A stretch of DNA of 64,000 bases. It comes from Catonia carolina. Lineage: Eukaryota; Arthropoda; Insecta; Hemiptera; Achilidae. Under the pieces are notes generated by a model that was given only the letters and a program-made list of their open reading frames with translations, was not told the DNA's origin and did not search any database. The translations under genes and the position numbers were made by a program. Position 1 is the first letter of the stretch, and the number at the start of each line of letters is the position of its first letter. This document shows positions 14,001 to 29,000 of the stretch, one piece after another. The stretch covers positions 3,411,501 to 3,475,500 of the forward strand of contig JAQMRL010000016.1 of the NCBI GenBank assembly GCA_035578175.1, in the 5' to 3' direction.

Positions 14001-17000
14001 CCATGTTAGTACCATCTTAATACGCCTTATAATGTTATTTTTACAATATTTCAAATATAGACAAAAATGGCCAGCATTCTATAAACGACCACGTTTTTTG
14101 TCCCTAGCATTCAAAGTGTTAAAATAGTTCAGTACAGCGAGAATATCTACGAAAACCATTAACATTTACTCATAAATAAATCTGCATAATGTCAGAGCAA
14201 GAATTATTCAATACAGAATAAGGAAAAATAAAGAGAATTAACCCTGTTAACACGGTTGATCTAATTTTAGTTGATGCTGAATGGATTGTAAATGGGGCGA
14301 TAAAACATGCTTGTGCAGTCAGTATAAAACTGTCACTCATGACGAAACAAAGTAACTCACATCAGACCGGAACCAGAATAAAAGATGAAATGGAATGTAG
14401 GCTATAGCTACGTCCAAACTTCGTGTGCTTAGCACATGCCTTTTCTCATGCCACAGCGCAAGGGATGCAGGCCCGATGTGAGTCAGAAGTAGCAGATTTT
14501 CATAGCGCATGGTGTTGCGCCAAGACGTTCCACCAGCCTTGGATTTCTGTGCGTTTCAACGTTCAATTGTGTTTAAAGAGCTCTTTCTCAAAAACAACCC
14601 ACGGGAAAATTTTCAACGCTATACCAAATTAAAGCCTGTTCTTTTCTGCATTGATTGGTTGACTTTTGATTATTTAGAAATTTTTCAGAGATACAGCCAT
14701 TTACGCATAAACAGTACTCAGTTTTTAGCCGGTTTTCCGTTAATGTGCTATTTAAACGACTGTTACTCCGTCCAGGCTTTATATAAAAAAATGGGGTTTA
14801 AATATGATGAAGATCAGAGTTTTCTCTGTAATATGAATATTCTAAAAGTGAAATCTGATGTTCAGTTTTAATACGCCGGCCATTTTTTAAAAAAGTGCTA
14901 TTTTGGTTGTACATAAAAAGAGGGAAATGATTTTTGAACTGAACCGTGCGTTTTTACAACAGTAGGTCAGCCCCTAAACCTTGATTTTTTATGTTTATTT
15001 ACTTGTTCCACTGATTGCTCCAACACAATAGAAGTGAGGTACCAGGGTGGACAGGTGAATGGCATACTTCCGCATGTTGAAAGGCAAGTTCAACATGAAA
15101 GTGCACGAGTGTGGACATATAGCTATTCAACAACACCCATCAAAGTGAATTTCAAGCAAACAATTTCAGTGTAAAAAAAAATGATTGAGCACTGTGTTTT
15201 GGAACAGGCAGGGTGTTTTGTTAGTGGACTTGTTGCTTTGGGTAACACACAACAGCTGATCATTTATCAGCTGTTACTCCCAACCTAAATATTAGTTAAT
15301 ATTTTATGCAGTTAAGAATGTGCGTCTGTTTTGATTTTAAATGAAGCAAAATTCCAATATCTATTATTCATTTTTTTCCTGAGTAATTCACACGAATCTT
15401 TTCAGAATTAAATTTCCTACAAATTTATTTAAGAAAAAATACACCTTTATTTACTTACATTTATGGAAGTAATCTTACGTTAAACACAAAAATGTGTTAA
15501 TTCTTTGCACCAATTCTTGTGTTTTATGTAAGATATCTCTGAGAAAGTATTGCATTTACAGCTCTGGAACCAATTTTATTCAATTTTTCAGATTAAAAAC
15601 CATAAGAAACAATCGTATTTGTATCTTTGTAACTACTTTTAACATTTTTAAACGGCCTTACTTCACCAAGGGTACAGAGTACTAGGTGAAATTTTTCGCT
15701 AGCCGTAACTCGCTAACTAAGCGTTTTCAGGCATATGTTTATAAGAACTTTTTTTTTATTTTTAGCTATAAAATGAGATTTGAAGAGATTGCCGTATAGT
15801 TTTGAATCACCCGGTATAACAGAGCTACAAAAGGAGGTATTGGCAACGTTGCTGGCAAGTGATTGGCTAGATATAAAGTGGGTGGGGGGCAATGCATACG
15901 TTCACAGCTCATTAGCCTTGAAAAATAGTACAGTAACTAACATTTATTTTCGAATTTCAACATGCACCGTATTGATGAAAACAACTTTAACCACAAATAC
16001 CTTCAGTTTTTCCAACGGAACTTCTTCAATATTTCCATAATCGATAAAGTTGACAGTAGCTGCGGAATCGGTCGACGATTCAATTAAAGCGCGGTACCAA
16101 GTCTCGTCTTCTGAGTACATGGCCACACAGTACAAACCTTTCTCGGCCTTTTCCAGTTGAGAACCACCTGCAACAACACATATTAAACTATTACTTCCAA
16201 TAACTCATTATTTTGATTGTTGTCATTTTTATTTGGTTAGTTTCTTTTCTAACCCACCGGGTTGGTCTAGGGGTAAAGTCGTCGCCAAAATCAGCTGTTC
16301 AACAGCTGATTTTCGGGGACAAAGGTTCCTGGTTCAAATCCTAGTAAAGGTAGTTACTTTTATACGGATTTGAATGCTAGACAGTGGTTACTGGTGTACT
16401 TTGATGGTTGGGGTTCAATTAACCATACTCTCTCAGAAATGGTCGACCTGAGTCTGTACAAGACTACACCTCATTTACACGTCATACACATCATCTTCAT
16501 CTCATTGGGTCATGGGGTTGCTTATTGTTCTCAATTGAACAGATTGCAACAAAGACTTATACAAAAAAAAAAAAAAAGTTCTTTTCTGTCTAATAATTTT
16601 GTGGAATAAATATATGTGAGTTAATTGAATTAAAGTTTACAATTTTACTTTACTTTAACAAGTTGTGACAATATTAACGAACAACTGAAAATAAATACAA
16701 TGTGATCTTGTTAATTTTACAGAAGAAAAACAAATAAGTCGTTTGCCACAATTACTGATTTACAACCTTATTGTTACTTGAGGATGGCTTGGCTCAGCGA
16801 TCTTTCTTACAATGAATAGAGCGTATAGTATCACCCGATACAGAATACAACAAGAACATGGCGACAAATACATAAATGTTTAATGTTACCTGTAGTGTAC
16901 GCAGTTGCGATATCACTCATCAACGTCGTCAATTCATCTTTATGATCAGACAATTGGACAAAAAATTCCGCAGGGCTCAGCGAGTACACAATATCGACGG

Positions 17001-20000
17001 TTTTATTGTCGCCCAAATCAATGCTCGGATACGGGACGACCAACTTCTTCGGCTGAAACCAAAACAACACATTAAAAATGAGTAACCACTTTTAAGCCCC
17101 TCACGACAAACAGCACACAGCTTAGCTTCATTACTCTTAACGAATATTTAAAACTACCTAATTTAATATTTTTGGTCACTTGCATGGTTTTAATTCCAAA
17201 AATTGAAAACAATATACCCCGAGTGATTAGCGATAATCAGTTACTTAAATCAAATTCAATTTACAATACAACCTCGTTTATCCGGACTAACTGGAACCAG
17301 AAGCAATCTGGATTGTCGCCAACTGTCCCACTAATATCGTTGTCCAGACAGTCCTGGAGCCTACCACAGAGAGCGCTTCCAATGCGCAGCAAGCAGTTTA
17401 ACCCCCGCCGACTCTAAGTGGACTCGCTGGCGAGGTGTATACACATGTGTTTTCAACCCCTAGTGTCACTCACTCGCCAGCTCTCAACCAGGAAGGAACA
17501 ACAAAAGAAGAGGAAACTCAGCCCAGCCGAGACAAGACCGGACGTCACATTCCCGCACCAGTCAGCCGAAGAAAGCCCGTGTGTGTCGGCCAACACCACA
17601 GTGAAGAGTGAGTTCGGCGCAGGCCTGGAGGGAACCGCCTCGGCTGTGCTCTCGATGGACGGCCTATGCCGACCCGACACTGCAAGGCTCTGGGGGCTAC
17701 CACAGCCACGCTGCAGTGGGGACACCCAACTGTCACTGCGGGAAGACCAGGCCTGAACCCGGTAGCTGAGCCGTCACCCTTCGGACACCGCGCCACACAC
17801 GCCGGCTCGACTCGTTTGCCCACCACGTGCCGTCGGCCCCAGAATAATCCGGAGAGAATAATAAACCATAAAATAGTACTACGTACAAATAACAACTTAC
17901 ATATTTTATCCTGCTATCAAAATGGAACAACTTTTGAAGTTAATGAATAAATACATTTTTATTTGTCTCAAAAACATTGAATTTATCGCCTACAATACAA
18001 TAATGTTCATGAACATATAATTCTCAAAATTTAGCAAACATTAACGCACAAGAAAATTTGTAGTACACTGAGGTTATAGTTTATTAAAGTATTTTATTTT
18101 TTCAAAAACGAAATTGTTTGAGTTGCAGAAGTCTGATCGTTTAAGCACCTGTGCATATTATTAGGAATTTATAATCCTTAGATTATATAGTATAATAATT
18201 GTTTGTATTTTTAATTTAATAATTTTATTTGAAATTGTATTACAATTTTAAGACAGAACCGAATGATAGGTGAAAATTTTAAAATTACCATCGATAATAC
18301 TTACAGGAGCAGTGGAAGCAAATTTACTGCTGGATTGCCTGGAATATGAATCTTTCTTCGAATCAAATCTAGAAAACCGATCATTAAAATCACCTGTAAA
18401 ACAAAAAAAATCAACATGCTACAATTTTTCTCAAGCTGTGAAACTTTTCAGACTTCATAAGAAAAATTAAAATAATTTCACTCTATATTTATTTTAAAAA
18501 AAAAAGAACAAAAAGAGAACAATACTGAAGAACTTAAAACTTATTTTATTCGCTTACGCCTTACAACAAAAGATTGGTTGAGTTATTAATGAGAAACTTG
18601 AGCTGGTCACGTCTTACATAAGAGTTCAATTGAAGACAAACACACGTATTTCTTGTTCAACTGAGAGAAGTCTCTCTTCTTGCTTCTTGTTTTTCATGTT
18701 AGTTTGTTTCGAGAAGCCCAGAGCTCGCACAATTAGGAGGTTGAAAAATGTAACCGGGTATTAAGTGCTCTTCCACTGCCTATCACTGGGCGGTCTTTCA
18801 GTCTCTCGTACATAAGTGTGCCGCAGGAACTTTCTGCATAGGATAGCATGGGATGACCAAAAAAAAGGTTAACAACTACTGCTCTAGAGGTTCTAACCAG
18901 CCTATTGGCTGATCACTTATAGGGGGGGGGGGGAGTATACCATAAAAATAAAAATTTACAACTTTCAAGTTAAAACCTTCACTACTTTTTCATTTTATAG
19001 CCTACGATTAGCACATTCTTTTCATTATAGCACATGTTACAAAAACTACCCCTAGGCCTAAAGAACAGGGTGGGTTTTCAATTACAATGGCTTTTTGGAA
19101 AATGGATTTTTTAAATACTATTCACCCGATTTACTTGAAATTTCAGGTTTGTGCTAAGGACATGCATATTTATTGTCTAGAGTATGCTTTCTGAAATATA
19201 TGAATGAAGAAGATAAATATTATTTTCATTTAGAAGCCTAAAAGATATTATTAGCACAAAATATGTTTAAAAAATTTTTTTTACCACACTTAGGGTTAAA
19301 AGCATACTACTACAGTCAATAGAGCAGAAAATTCTGAGTATTTTGATGTCAAATTTATTACTGTAGCTGAAATAGAACTAAATTACACAGTTTCTAGTGC
19401 AACACGACATGAAAAAATTTATTTGCGGGGAAACACTATTAAACTAAGTAATATTTCTTGTAAGTAACATACCTATTATCTCAAAATAGAGCAATCATAG
19501 AGCAAGAACAATACAGTAGAGCAATCTAGTGGTGTTATAATGAAATGCACTTCAAATTTTTAAAAAACCGCAATAGTTTATGTGCTATCAGTCTTGAGTT
19601 ATTTTACATAGAAAAACACGATATTTTTGCTTCTAAGCAAAAAAAAATCGAGTTAACACTTGCAACAAAATAATTTATTTGTAACATTTCTATCAATCCA
19701 TTTTACAAAGTAAAACAACCCTCTTATTCAGAACATTCCACACAATAAAAAAAGCAAAAAAAATTTTATGGGACAAAAATTTATTTTTGGTCATTTTCAT
19801 GGTATACTCCCCCCTCCTTGAACAACAGGGTCAATCTATATAAAATGGAATGGCCCACGATCATTTTAAACAAGACAGTTAACAAACTCCATTTACTGAA
19901 ATTTTATAGGCGAGCTGAAAAACTGAATGAAAATTCATAAGTAGACGACAAAAATCACAAAACGCATCTTCAAGGGGGCCTGAAAACACGTATTTCCAGG

Positions 20001-23000
20001 GAAAATTTGATTTAAAAAAAAATCTACATGAAACCAATTCTTTCCTTAACTATACAGAACTTGGTTTAGTTATTTAAAGTCCATATTACGCTGTTCACAT
20101 TCATGCCATAGAACAACTTCAGATCAAATTCCTCAATTATTTATACTATAAGCAGAACCGTATCTACTCCTTTGCAATTCCAAATAATACTTTCACTATA
20201 GTCTATTCACTGAGTCTGGAGACACACAGTAAACAAATGGATCACATGATAGCTGTTGGTTGAACGCAGAATCAAGGTCATTAGGCATTCTTCTAACACC
20301 ACTCTTGTTGCATTATCACTAGCTTAACACGTTCAGGACGGATGCCCACTTAAGGCGGCAAATCGAGGTTCATTCCAGAGACTAATGCTGCCTTAAGGCG
20401 GCATATACAATACAGTCAACTCCCGATTATCCGCGCATGTTGGATGAAATGTTTTTTCATTCTTTTTTCTTAACGTTAACTAAATTTCTTGTAACGTGAT
20501 AACATTAAAGATAAGATTTGTAAAGCACAGGAAGTACGCGCTTTGTTAAGTAAAGCAAACGCTTAAATTTGTAAATACGCGCTTTGTAAAATAAAGCACA
20601 CGCTTAAATTTGTAAATACGTGCTTTGTAAAGTAAAGCACACGCTTAAATTTTGTAAATACGCGCTTTGTTAGGTAAAGCACATGCTTAAATTTGTAAAT
20701 ACGCGCTTTGCTTCGTGACAAACTTATGTTGAGAAAACTTCTGTCCCAAATCAAGAAAAAGTGTTTTAACTCGGAAGAAAAAGCAGATGACTGACTTTTT
20801 TAAAACGTTGTGACTTCTATTACAACATAGCTTCTGCACATCATTTGTAAGTAAACAATATTTTTATGTTTTTTTTCTAAATACATTGTATGTACTAATT
20901 TAAAAAAATTACAGTAAACAAACATTTTTAGGGACAAAAAATAATTAACATTTAAAATTTTAATGTTATATTTTGTAATTTAAGTTAGTGTTTTCATTAT
21001 TGTACATATTTATGTACTTTAAATAACAAAAAATTAATAAAGATTTTATACGTATACTACTGTATATGCCTACGCTTTATCCCGTCATTTTGTGGATTAT
21101 CCGCGGCACTCGTGCCACCCAATTCCGTGGATAATCAGGAGTTGACTGTACCACATTTCTAAAGCTTTTGTTAAATCGCCAATGTACTGGCAGTGTTAGT
21201 AAAGGTTGTTCAGGGGTTCAGATCTATTCTACGAGCGCCACGCCACTGTGAAGATCGTCTTTCATTACCAACTGCTGGGAATTTTTGAACGAATTTTAAA
21301 AGTGTCGTCTATTCGGACGTCCTAGTGCCGTGTAATTTTATTGTTTCATTTAATTTTATCATTTATTCTATGAATTTCTTCGTTCCCAGTGACTTCTTTT
21401 TACAAATTAAAGGTAAGAATACCCAAAAGAAATTTCTGTTACTTTCTGAACTCGCGATTTCTATGCACTGTGTTTCCTTTGCAGGCCTACTGTACGTTAT
21501 ATAATATACTGTACTATTATAATTACGGTCATAAAATAATTTTGTACGAATAAAAGTACTTTTATTACTAATTTTTCCATATTGCCATGGTCTCACTAAA
21601 ACTTATTAATTAATTTATTGTAAACATGTAAATATATTTGTTTTTATTCTGGGATATATAAAAAAAAATTTAAATTTTACACATATAAATAATTTTCAAT
21701 TATATAATAACTTGTAAGTACAAATTTTTCTAATGATAAAAAAGTTAATTTCAAATATACATTTCGTAGCAACAACAAACGAGTATAATACCGTACTATA
21801 TTGAGCCAGTGAGTAGATGACCAATAAGTAAGATCATTTCCATGGCCTGATGCCACTTTAAGGCGGTATGGTATATTTTCACTGTAATGGTGGGTCGGCG
21901 TAGCGAAGTACCCGTGATTCTAGCTGCCGTGCTGAACGTGTTACTATACAGTGCGAGTTATTTTAAATGACATAGATCATGAAAATTTGTTAAATTTTTA
22001 GAAGGAAAGAAAGGAATTATTTTTATGTAAGCGCGGTTCATTATCCAACAGCCGGCATGAGTTAGACAACCGGCAGTGCAAATATCACATGAACAACGCA
22101 TGCATTTATTGATACATGTCTCTAGACTTGGTGAATTCAGTATAGATGCCTTTCAAATGCTAACACCGGAAAATACGTGTCGATTAGCTTCACTAATATA
22201 TTTGAAAAATTAATGTGTGATGAAAAAAAGTGATCCTTATACACTTGGGAGAACTCCCTTTCCGCGTCCCAAGTTTTTATAACCGTTCAAAAAAATATGT
22301 TTTATCACAAATCTTGTACCACTAATTATGCAGCTTATTTGCCAGAGTTAACTGCTTGATAATTAATTAAAACACCATGAACAGAATTACAATAGATCCA
22401 TTTTGCCAGAGCAAAGCATTGAATAGGTCGGCCATTCTTAAGTCTTTCAAGACATACGTTCTCAAGCAATTCTGCAATATGCGCGAGTTAATTTTTTTTA
22501 CTTTCTCTTGCCTATATAAAAATATAGGAAGGAAAGTACTGTTTCATGTCGATTTTTCACTGGATATACATGTTTTCAGACCCGCTCAACCCAAAAAAAA
22601 AAAAACATGTTTTTAGCGATTGGTCTGTGTGTGAACAGAATATCTCAAGAACAGAACATCGTACAAAGTTGAAACTTAGCTACCACTAGAGGACCTGACA
22701 CGAAAATTTTCATCAAAATCTGTCAACCAGAAGTAGTTCATTCATGTCATTTTTAACTTTTTTGCAATTTCTCTCAAAAACTGCTCCTGCGATTTTTTTA
22801 ACAATCGCTCGTTTACTACATTTTTCATGCTCTATAAGCTAGACAGGTGCCATATCTGCTGAAATTCTTGGGGGATGCTGTGCTCTGGTAGAAAATTTTC
22901 AAAAACCACATTATTTACCACGCAAGCCCTACCCTATGAATTTGGGCAGACGTGCCGCTTACCCATTTTTTTTCTTCAGAAAATTGCACAAGTAAATAAA

Positions 23001-26000
23001 TTGCACAAACACTTTTAGTTGACAGATTTTAATGAAAATTTTTTGTGTCAGGCCCTCTTATGGTGCCTATTCGAATGTAAGTTCAAAAGTTTCTCCTTCA
23101 TATGATTTTCCATTCTTTAGTTATTTTGCACACACACAGAACAAACAGTAAAAGCATCTATCTTTACTTTCTCTTGCCTGTATGAATACATAAGAAGGAA
23201 AGAATTGTTTTCATGTTGATTTTTTTAAATAGTTTTCACCAGATCTACACGTTTTCAGACCCCCCTGAACCCAAAAAACAAGTTTTTAGCAATTGGTCTG
23301 TGTGAACATAAATGGAACATCGTACGAAGTTCAAACTTGAAACTTAGCGATCAACAGAGGACCTAACACGAACATTTTCATCACAATTGGTCAACCGGAA
23401 GTGGTAGTTCATTCACGACATTTTTAACTTTCTTGCGATTTTCTCAAAAACAACTTTTAAGATTTTTTTAAAAAATTTGCCTCAATTACTAAATTTTTAT
23501 GCTCTACAAGATAGGGTAAGTGCCATGTTTGCTGAAATTCTTGGAGAGACTGTTTTCTAGTAAAAAAAATTGTTTTTTAAGATTGCGGCTTTAATATGCA
23601 TTTTAGCACAAAAATGTACATAAAAAAAAATTTAAGAGAATTTAAAATACTACAACTTTTATTTAAAACATATTTTGTATAACACTTAGTTTAGAGATAA
23701 TTTGCAATTTTCTGTTGTTTTCATGAAAATGTGTAAAAAAATCAGTTTTTTTAAGATTTCAGCCTTAGCATGCATTTTACGTCAAAATAATATATTAAAA
23801 AATTTATAGGAAATTAAAAGATCTAAAACTTTTATTTAGACCATTTTTCTCTACAGAGCCTAGATTAGTGTGAAAGAGTGAACTCCTAAATTTTTAAGCC
23901 AAACTGAGGTTGATTTTCATATTGCGTCTTTCACTCATGATTAAAATTAGGTTATGTTTATTGAGGTAAGTTTTTGTTTATTTCCAATCTTTTATTACTA
24001 ATTTTAGGTTATATTGTTAATTATTTGCAGTGGAAAGAGAAAATTGTATGAGTGTTTCACACCAGACTTTTTTTATGGATGGGTTCATGGGACCTGAGAG
24101 TGAAACATTTCCACTGAAAACTCAATTTCTTAAAATCAACATGAAAACATAACTTTCCTTCCTAAATTTTTTTACAGGGCAAACGAAAGTAAAGAAACAA
24201 TAAAAATAAACTTAACACATTCAATGCGGATACTGAGTTTGGTATACGACCAACTGACGGAATTTCTAATTTTTTTTAACGGTTAATATTTTATTTTTTG
24301 TCGTGAATGTAGCAACCAATACTTCAAAAAAATATAAATATTAGGTAAGTTTTTGGGCCGGAGGTAAAATTACCTCTTCCGAAGACAGGTTTGGAATCGG
24401 GTATACAACCACACAATACACGTCCGAATTCAACCAAACTTAGTGAGGACGAGACATTTTAACTCTTGTACAAAAATGCATTGAAATTGTTATTTAGTTC
24501 TAAAAGATCAAATATTCTTCAAAAATTTTACGAAATTTAAAAAATCACAACGTGTTCGACGTTAAAATTTATGTAACCTCCTTTCAAGTATTAATGTATT
24601 ATGTATTTTTGTCACTATTTGTTTACAGAACGAGAAATAAATAAATGAAACTGATCTGTTTTTTTTAAATACGCGACCGAATACATTTTGCATTTATACT
24701 ACTTTACTACTATTTACGTTAAAAATAGTTACGTAGGTGTAAACAGAACGGCACAAAAATCGTGGGGTAACTGTTGAATAAGAATAACCGAATGAACTAA
24801 ATTCTGTAAATATCACGCCTAGTATGCAGGTATAAAATTATCTATACCAATATTAATAGTGGGCGAAATTCATAGATTTATTACTTTGGTTTTTACAAAA
24901 AAAAAAAGGATGGTAAACAACTTTGCAGTATAAGGCAAACTTTGAAGCTTTAGGGTTGACCTTCAATAACCCGCATCTGCAAACGTAAAGATATATTCGC
25001 AACATTTCAAACCTTTCTTTGTGTCAATAGGAAATATATACGAACAATAGGAATACAGTTTTACAATATAAACGAACTTGTTGAACGGCAAGCTACCGAA
25101 GAGAATGCACGACGTAATATTACCTCGTCCGTCGTCACTTGTATCATCCGCCAAGATGCGGTGGTAATATTACGTCTCCTCCGCATGGAATGTGTTAAGA
25201 GTAAAACGTAACACTTACCCGCACCATTACTCCGACTGGCAGATCCTGAGTCCCAGTTATCATTTGAATCGCTTCCAAATTTCCTGTTGCTATCGAATCT
25301 ATAAAAAAAACAAAAAAAAACAGAATAGATGAGTTCTCGTGAGGAAGAAAAACGTATTAGACCTGTATTACACTGTAAAAGATATTTGACAAAGATCTTT
25401 TATAAAACATTCGATGGAACTTTACTACAGTTCAGCCGTTCTTAGTTTGCTCTTTTTGTCAACAAACAAAAGCCACCTACTACAGGGTGCACGCTAGAGT
25501 CTGCCACCCTACGGATGTCGTATTCCTATTAAGTTAACTATTTTTTAAATTAGAAGTACTAAAAACATCAGTCATGATATGATGTACGCCTAGCAATTTC
25601 ATTTAGAAAAATACTGTTAAAAGAATTTTGTATTTCAATACTTTTGAAAGTATTTTGTTGTTACTTTTTAATCAGCGTGTACACATTTTGATATAATACG
25701 GGTGCTCAGTGACGTCATTATTTGTTTACATTAGGAGCAAACTAAGAGAGGCTGGACTATACTCATATTACACTACTTAAAAGTTTTCATCACAGTTCTT
25801 TTAAAATGGATGATGAGCAGTTGTATGCTTCTGCACCAGCAATATGTGGAGCTGTTATTATTGAAAAAGAAGAGGAAAAATATGGTGTGAAACACTCACA
25901 CAACTTTCTCTTGTCAATGCAAATAATTACCAATAAATCTAACAATAGTAATAAAACATAAGAAATAAACAAAAAACTAATCTCAATAACCATAAACTAA

Positions 26001-29000
26001 TTTTAATCATATATGAAAAAGACGCAAAATGAAAATCAACCTCAAGTTTGACTTAAAAATACGGAAAATCATTCTTTCACGCTAAACTAGGCACTGCACA
26101 AAAAATGTTATGAATTTAAGTTGTAGATTTTTTAATTTCCATAAATTTTATATTTACTTTTGTCGTAAAATGCATACTAAGGCCAAAATCTTAAAAAAAT
26201 TGATTTTTCACATGTTTTCGTGAGAAAAAAACAGAAAATCGCTGATTACCGCTAGACTAGGCGTTATACAAAAATGTTTGAAATAAAAGTGGTAGAATTT
26301 TAAATTCTCTACAACTTTAATTATACAGATTTTAGCGGTAAAATGCATGATAAAGCCGCAATCTTAAAAAAGCAATTTTTTTACATGAAAACAGTCTCAC
26401 CAAGAATTTGAGCAAACACGGCGCCTACCCTATCTTGTAAAACATAAAAAAATTAAGTAAACCAGGCGATTTAAAAAAAAAACATAGAACCAGTTTTGGA
26501 AAAAATTACAATAAAGTGAAAAATTACATGAATAAACTACTTCTGGTTGAACGATTTTGATGAAAATGTTCGTGTCGGGTCCGGTAGTAATATGTAACTT
26601 AAGTTTCAAGTTCGTACGATGTTCCGTTCTTGAGATATTCTGTTCACTTTGTTGTAAAGAATGATGGCGTACGAACAAATAAATCTGGTTTAAAACACTC
26701 TTTGAAAAATGTGAATAAATTAACACAAAATAGTATTTCCTGTGCAATATTTTGAAATAATCTCAAGTTAAAATGTAGAATTTTTTTAATAAAATGAATA
26801 CAAAAAGTTTATTGAAATATCTTAACTGGTTGCTGAGAAAAAATAAAACTTTCGGGAAAACACTCATTCAAAGTTAACAGTTGCTGATATTGGTGCATTC
26901 CAGCAGCATAAAAACGGTTATCTTGATCCTCTGCAAAAACTTTTATAAAAACAATAAACAACATGCGACCCAACCTACAACAGCATGTGTGAGAATATTA
27001 ACGCAACGTTATTGTTAAGCAATCTGACAAACCGTAAAAATAAAAATGTCATTTGAAGAAAAAAAAAACTCAAAACACAAGGAAATATTTTGTGGGTAAA
27101 AACTTATAGCATAGTACCAGAAAAAAATTTTCTTACATGGAAAGAAAGCTCAAATAATCCTCATGTATTAATGTATCATTTTAAACACAAAATCCACGAG
27201 AATTTGAAAATACAAAAAACCCAAAAATTGATATTTTTATAATTTTTAATTGTGCAAATTCTCTTAAAATTCGAAGTTTCAAACTAATACATTATTCGGT
27301 TATTGAGATATTTTTGTCACACACACAAACCATTTAATAAACATGTCTATTTAGTTTTCTTTTGGGTCTAAGGGGCCTGAAAACAAGTATTTCGGGTGAA
27401 AACTCAATTTTGAAAAATCAACTTACAACACAATACTTTCCTTCCTTCTATTTCATATAGGATAGAGAAAGTAAATAGGAGGACTTCATTTTACAAATTA
27501 CAAGATTATTTTCAGAATTAGAAAAATTACATAACGCCCCATAGCCAGTGTTACTACTAAGCTTTTTAACGGTGAAAGAATTTTTCGATCGATTGGTTGG
27601 TATTCCTAGATTACCCGATACATACATACATACATACAAACAAACCAACGTTACATTTCTGTGCCTAAGCAGTAAATGGTGTTAACTCCATTTTTATGAT
27701 TTTTTAAAATAGACAAAACCAATTTTTTTCTTATTAGTACGAGGGTAATTCGTAAAATAAGGTTCCCTAAGCTGCCGAGACAGAATGCGATGTGCTGAAA
27801 GAAATCTGGAGACACTGCCTTACTCATCAGCTCTCGCTCTCTTTTTCCGCATCACTCCCGCCACGCTACGTCGATCAGTGCCGGCCTAGCAGCCTTCGAA
27901 GATGGAGCTCCCTATCGCTGTTACCGCCAGATGCGAAATTCGCGCTGTGATACGTTTTTTAAATGCAAAACGGATTTCACCAATTGACATTCATCATGGA
28001 ACAACAGTAAACTGTGACAGATATTGCGACACATTAAGAAAACTGAGACGCGCGATCCAGAACTGCCGGAGAGGAAGATTGTCCAGTGGTGTGAGGCTTC
28101 TCCATGACAACGCTCGACCTCATGTCTCCCATCAAACTCAAGAACTGCGGACAGATTTTGGCTGGACTGTTGTGCCCTCCCTCCGTACAGCCCGGACCTA
28201 GCCCCAAGTAATTATCGCTTATTCCCAAAATTAAAGGAACACTTCGGTGGTCTATGCTTCAGTACTGATGATGAAGTCAAGGAAGAAGTTACTCGATTCC
28301 TTAAAGGATTGGCGGCAGAATTCTACAACATGGGGATAGAAAAGTTGGAGCATCGTCTGAAAAAGTTTTTGGACAGAAACAGCGATTATGTAGAAAAATA
28401 GCGTAAGTTTTAAGCTTTAAATTAATGTACAACACTAAGATAAAAAAATATAGCTGTCTATTTTTAAAAATCATGGGAACCTTATTTTACGAATGACCCT
28501 CGTAAAAAATGTTTTATAAACATTAAAAATACCCAATACTGAAATTTACAGCTAAAGGCTGCACGAACAGCACCAGCCAGCTTTAGTTTTTTTTTTTGCT
28601 ACCAGCTTCTGATCTACTCATTAAATGTATAATTAGTGTGCACGCAAATTCACCACCACCACATCGTTATAATTTTCAAATTCCTGATTAACTCAGAAAA
28701 CGAAAAATTAACGGATTTCTATGAACAAGTTTTTGTAGGATTTCGCCAGGTTAACAAAGTGCTGATGATTTGCGGAAGTTTTCTTCGTTTCAGATGAAAT
28801 AATACAGCTTCAAAAAAAATGTGGAAATCTGCGTCTGTTCACAAACCCATTCAAAAATTCAGAATGTTTATAGCTAGATTTTCAAGAGTAGAAAACGAAA
28901 ACGTTTTAACCGTGAAATTTAGTGTTAATATGGTTAGTACAACCTTTAAAATTCAAGAGCGGCAGATACCGCTGTGTGCATCAAATAGAAAATTTCTTGT

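Larger units (their letters stand above)
20328..21940. mobile_element. TTAA-flanked element B, carrying a nested pogo-like MITE
   Basis: TTAA at 20324-20327 (TTAC at 21941-21944). Ends CACGTTCAGGACGG and, opposite strand, CACGTTCAGCACGG. The interior repeats a TTAAGGCGG motif near both ends (20353, 20393, 21850). Interrupted by the element at 20413-21148. No transposase frame. Confidence 0.7.

Noticed and set aside
17418..17950. Protein-coding gene in the GC-rich island
   Set aside because: Four overlapping frames on both strands are open at once, none has a domain or splice context. Open frames are expected from GC-rich DNA.
18270..18470. 66-aa plus-strand ORF
   Set aside because: Overlaps exon 8 in antisense; exon 8 has strong splice sites and frame continuity.
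20525..20712. CRISPR-like array
   Set aside because: Repeats are direct and contiguous without unique spacers, in an animal intron inside a MITE.
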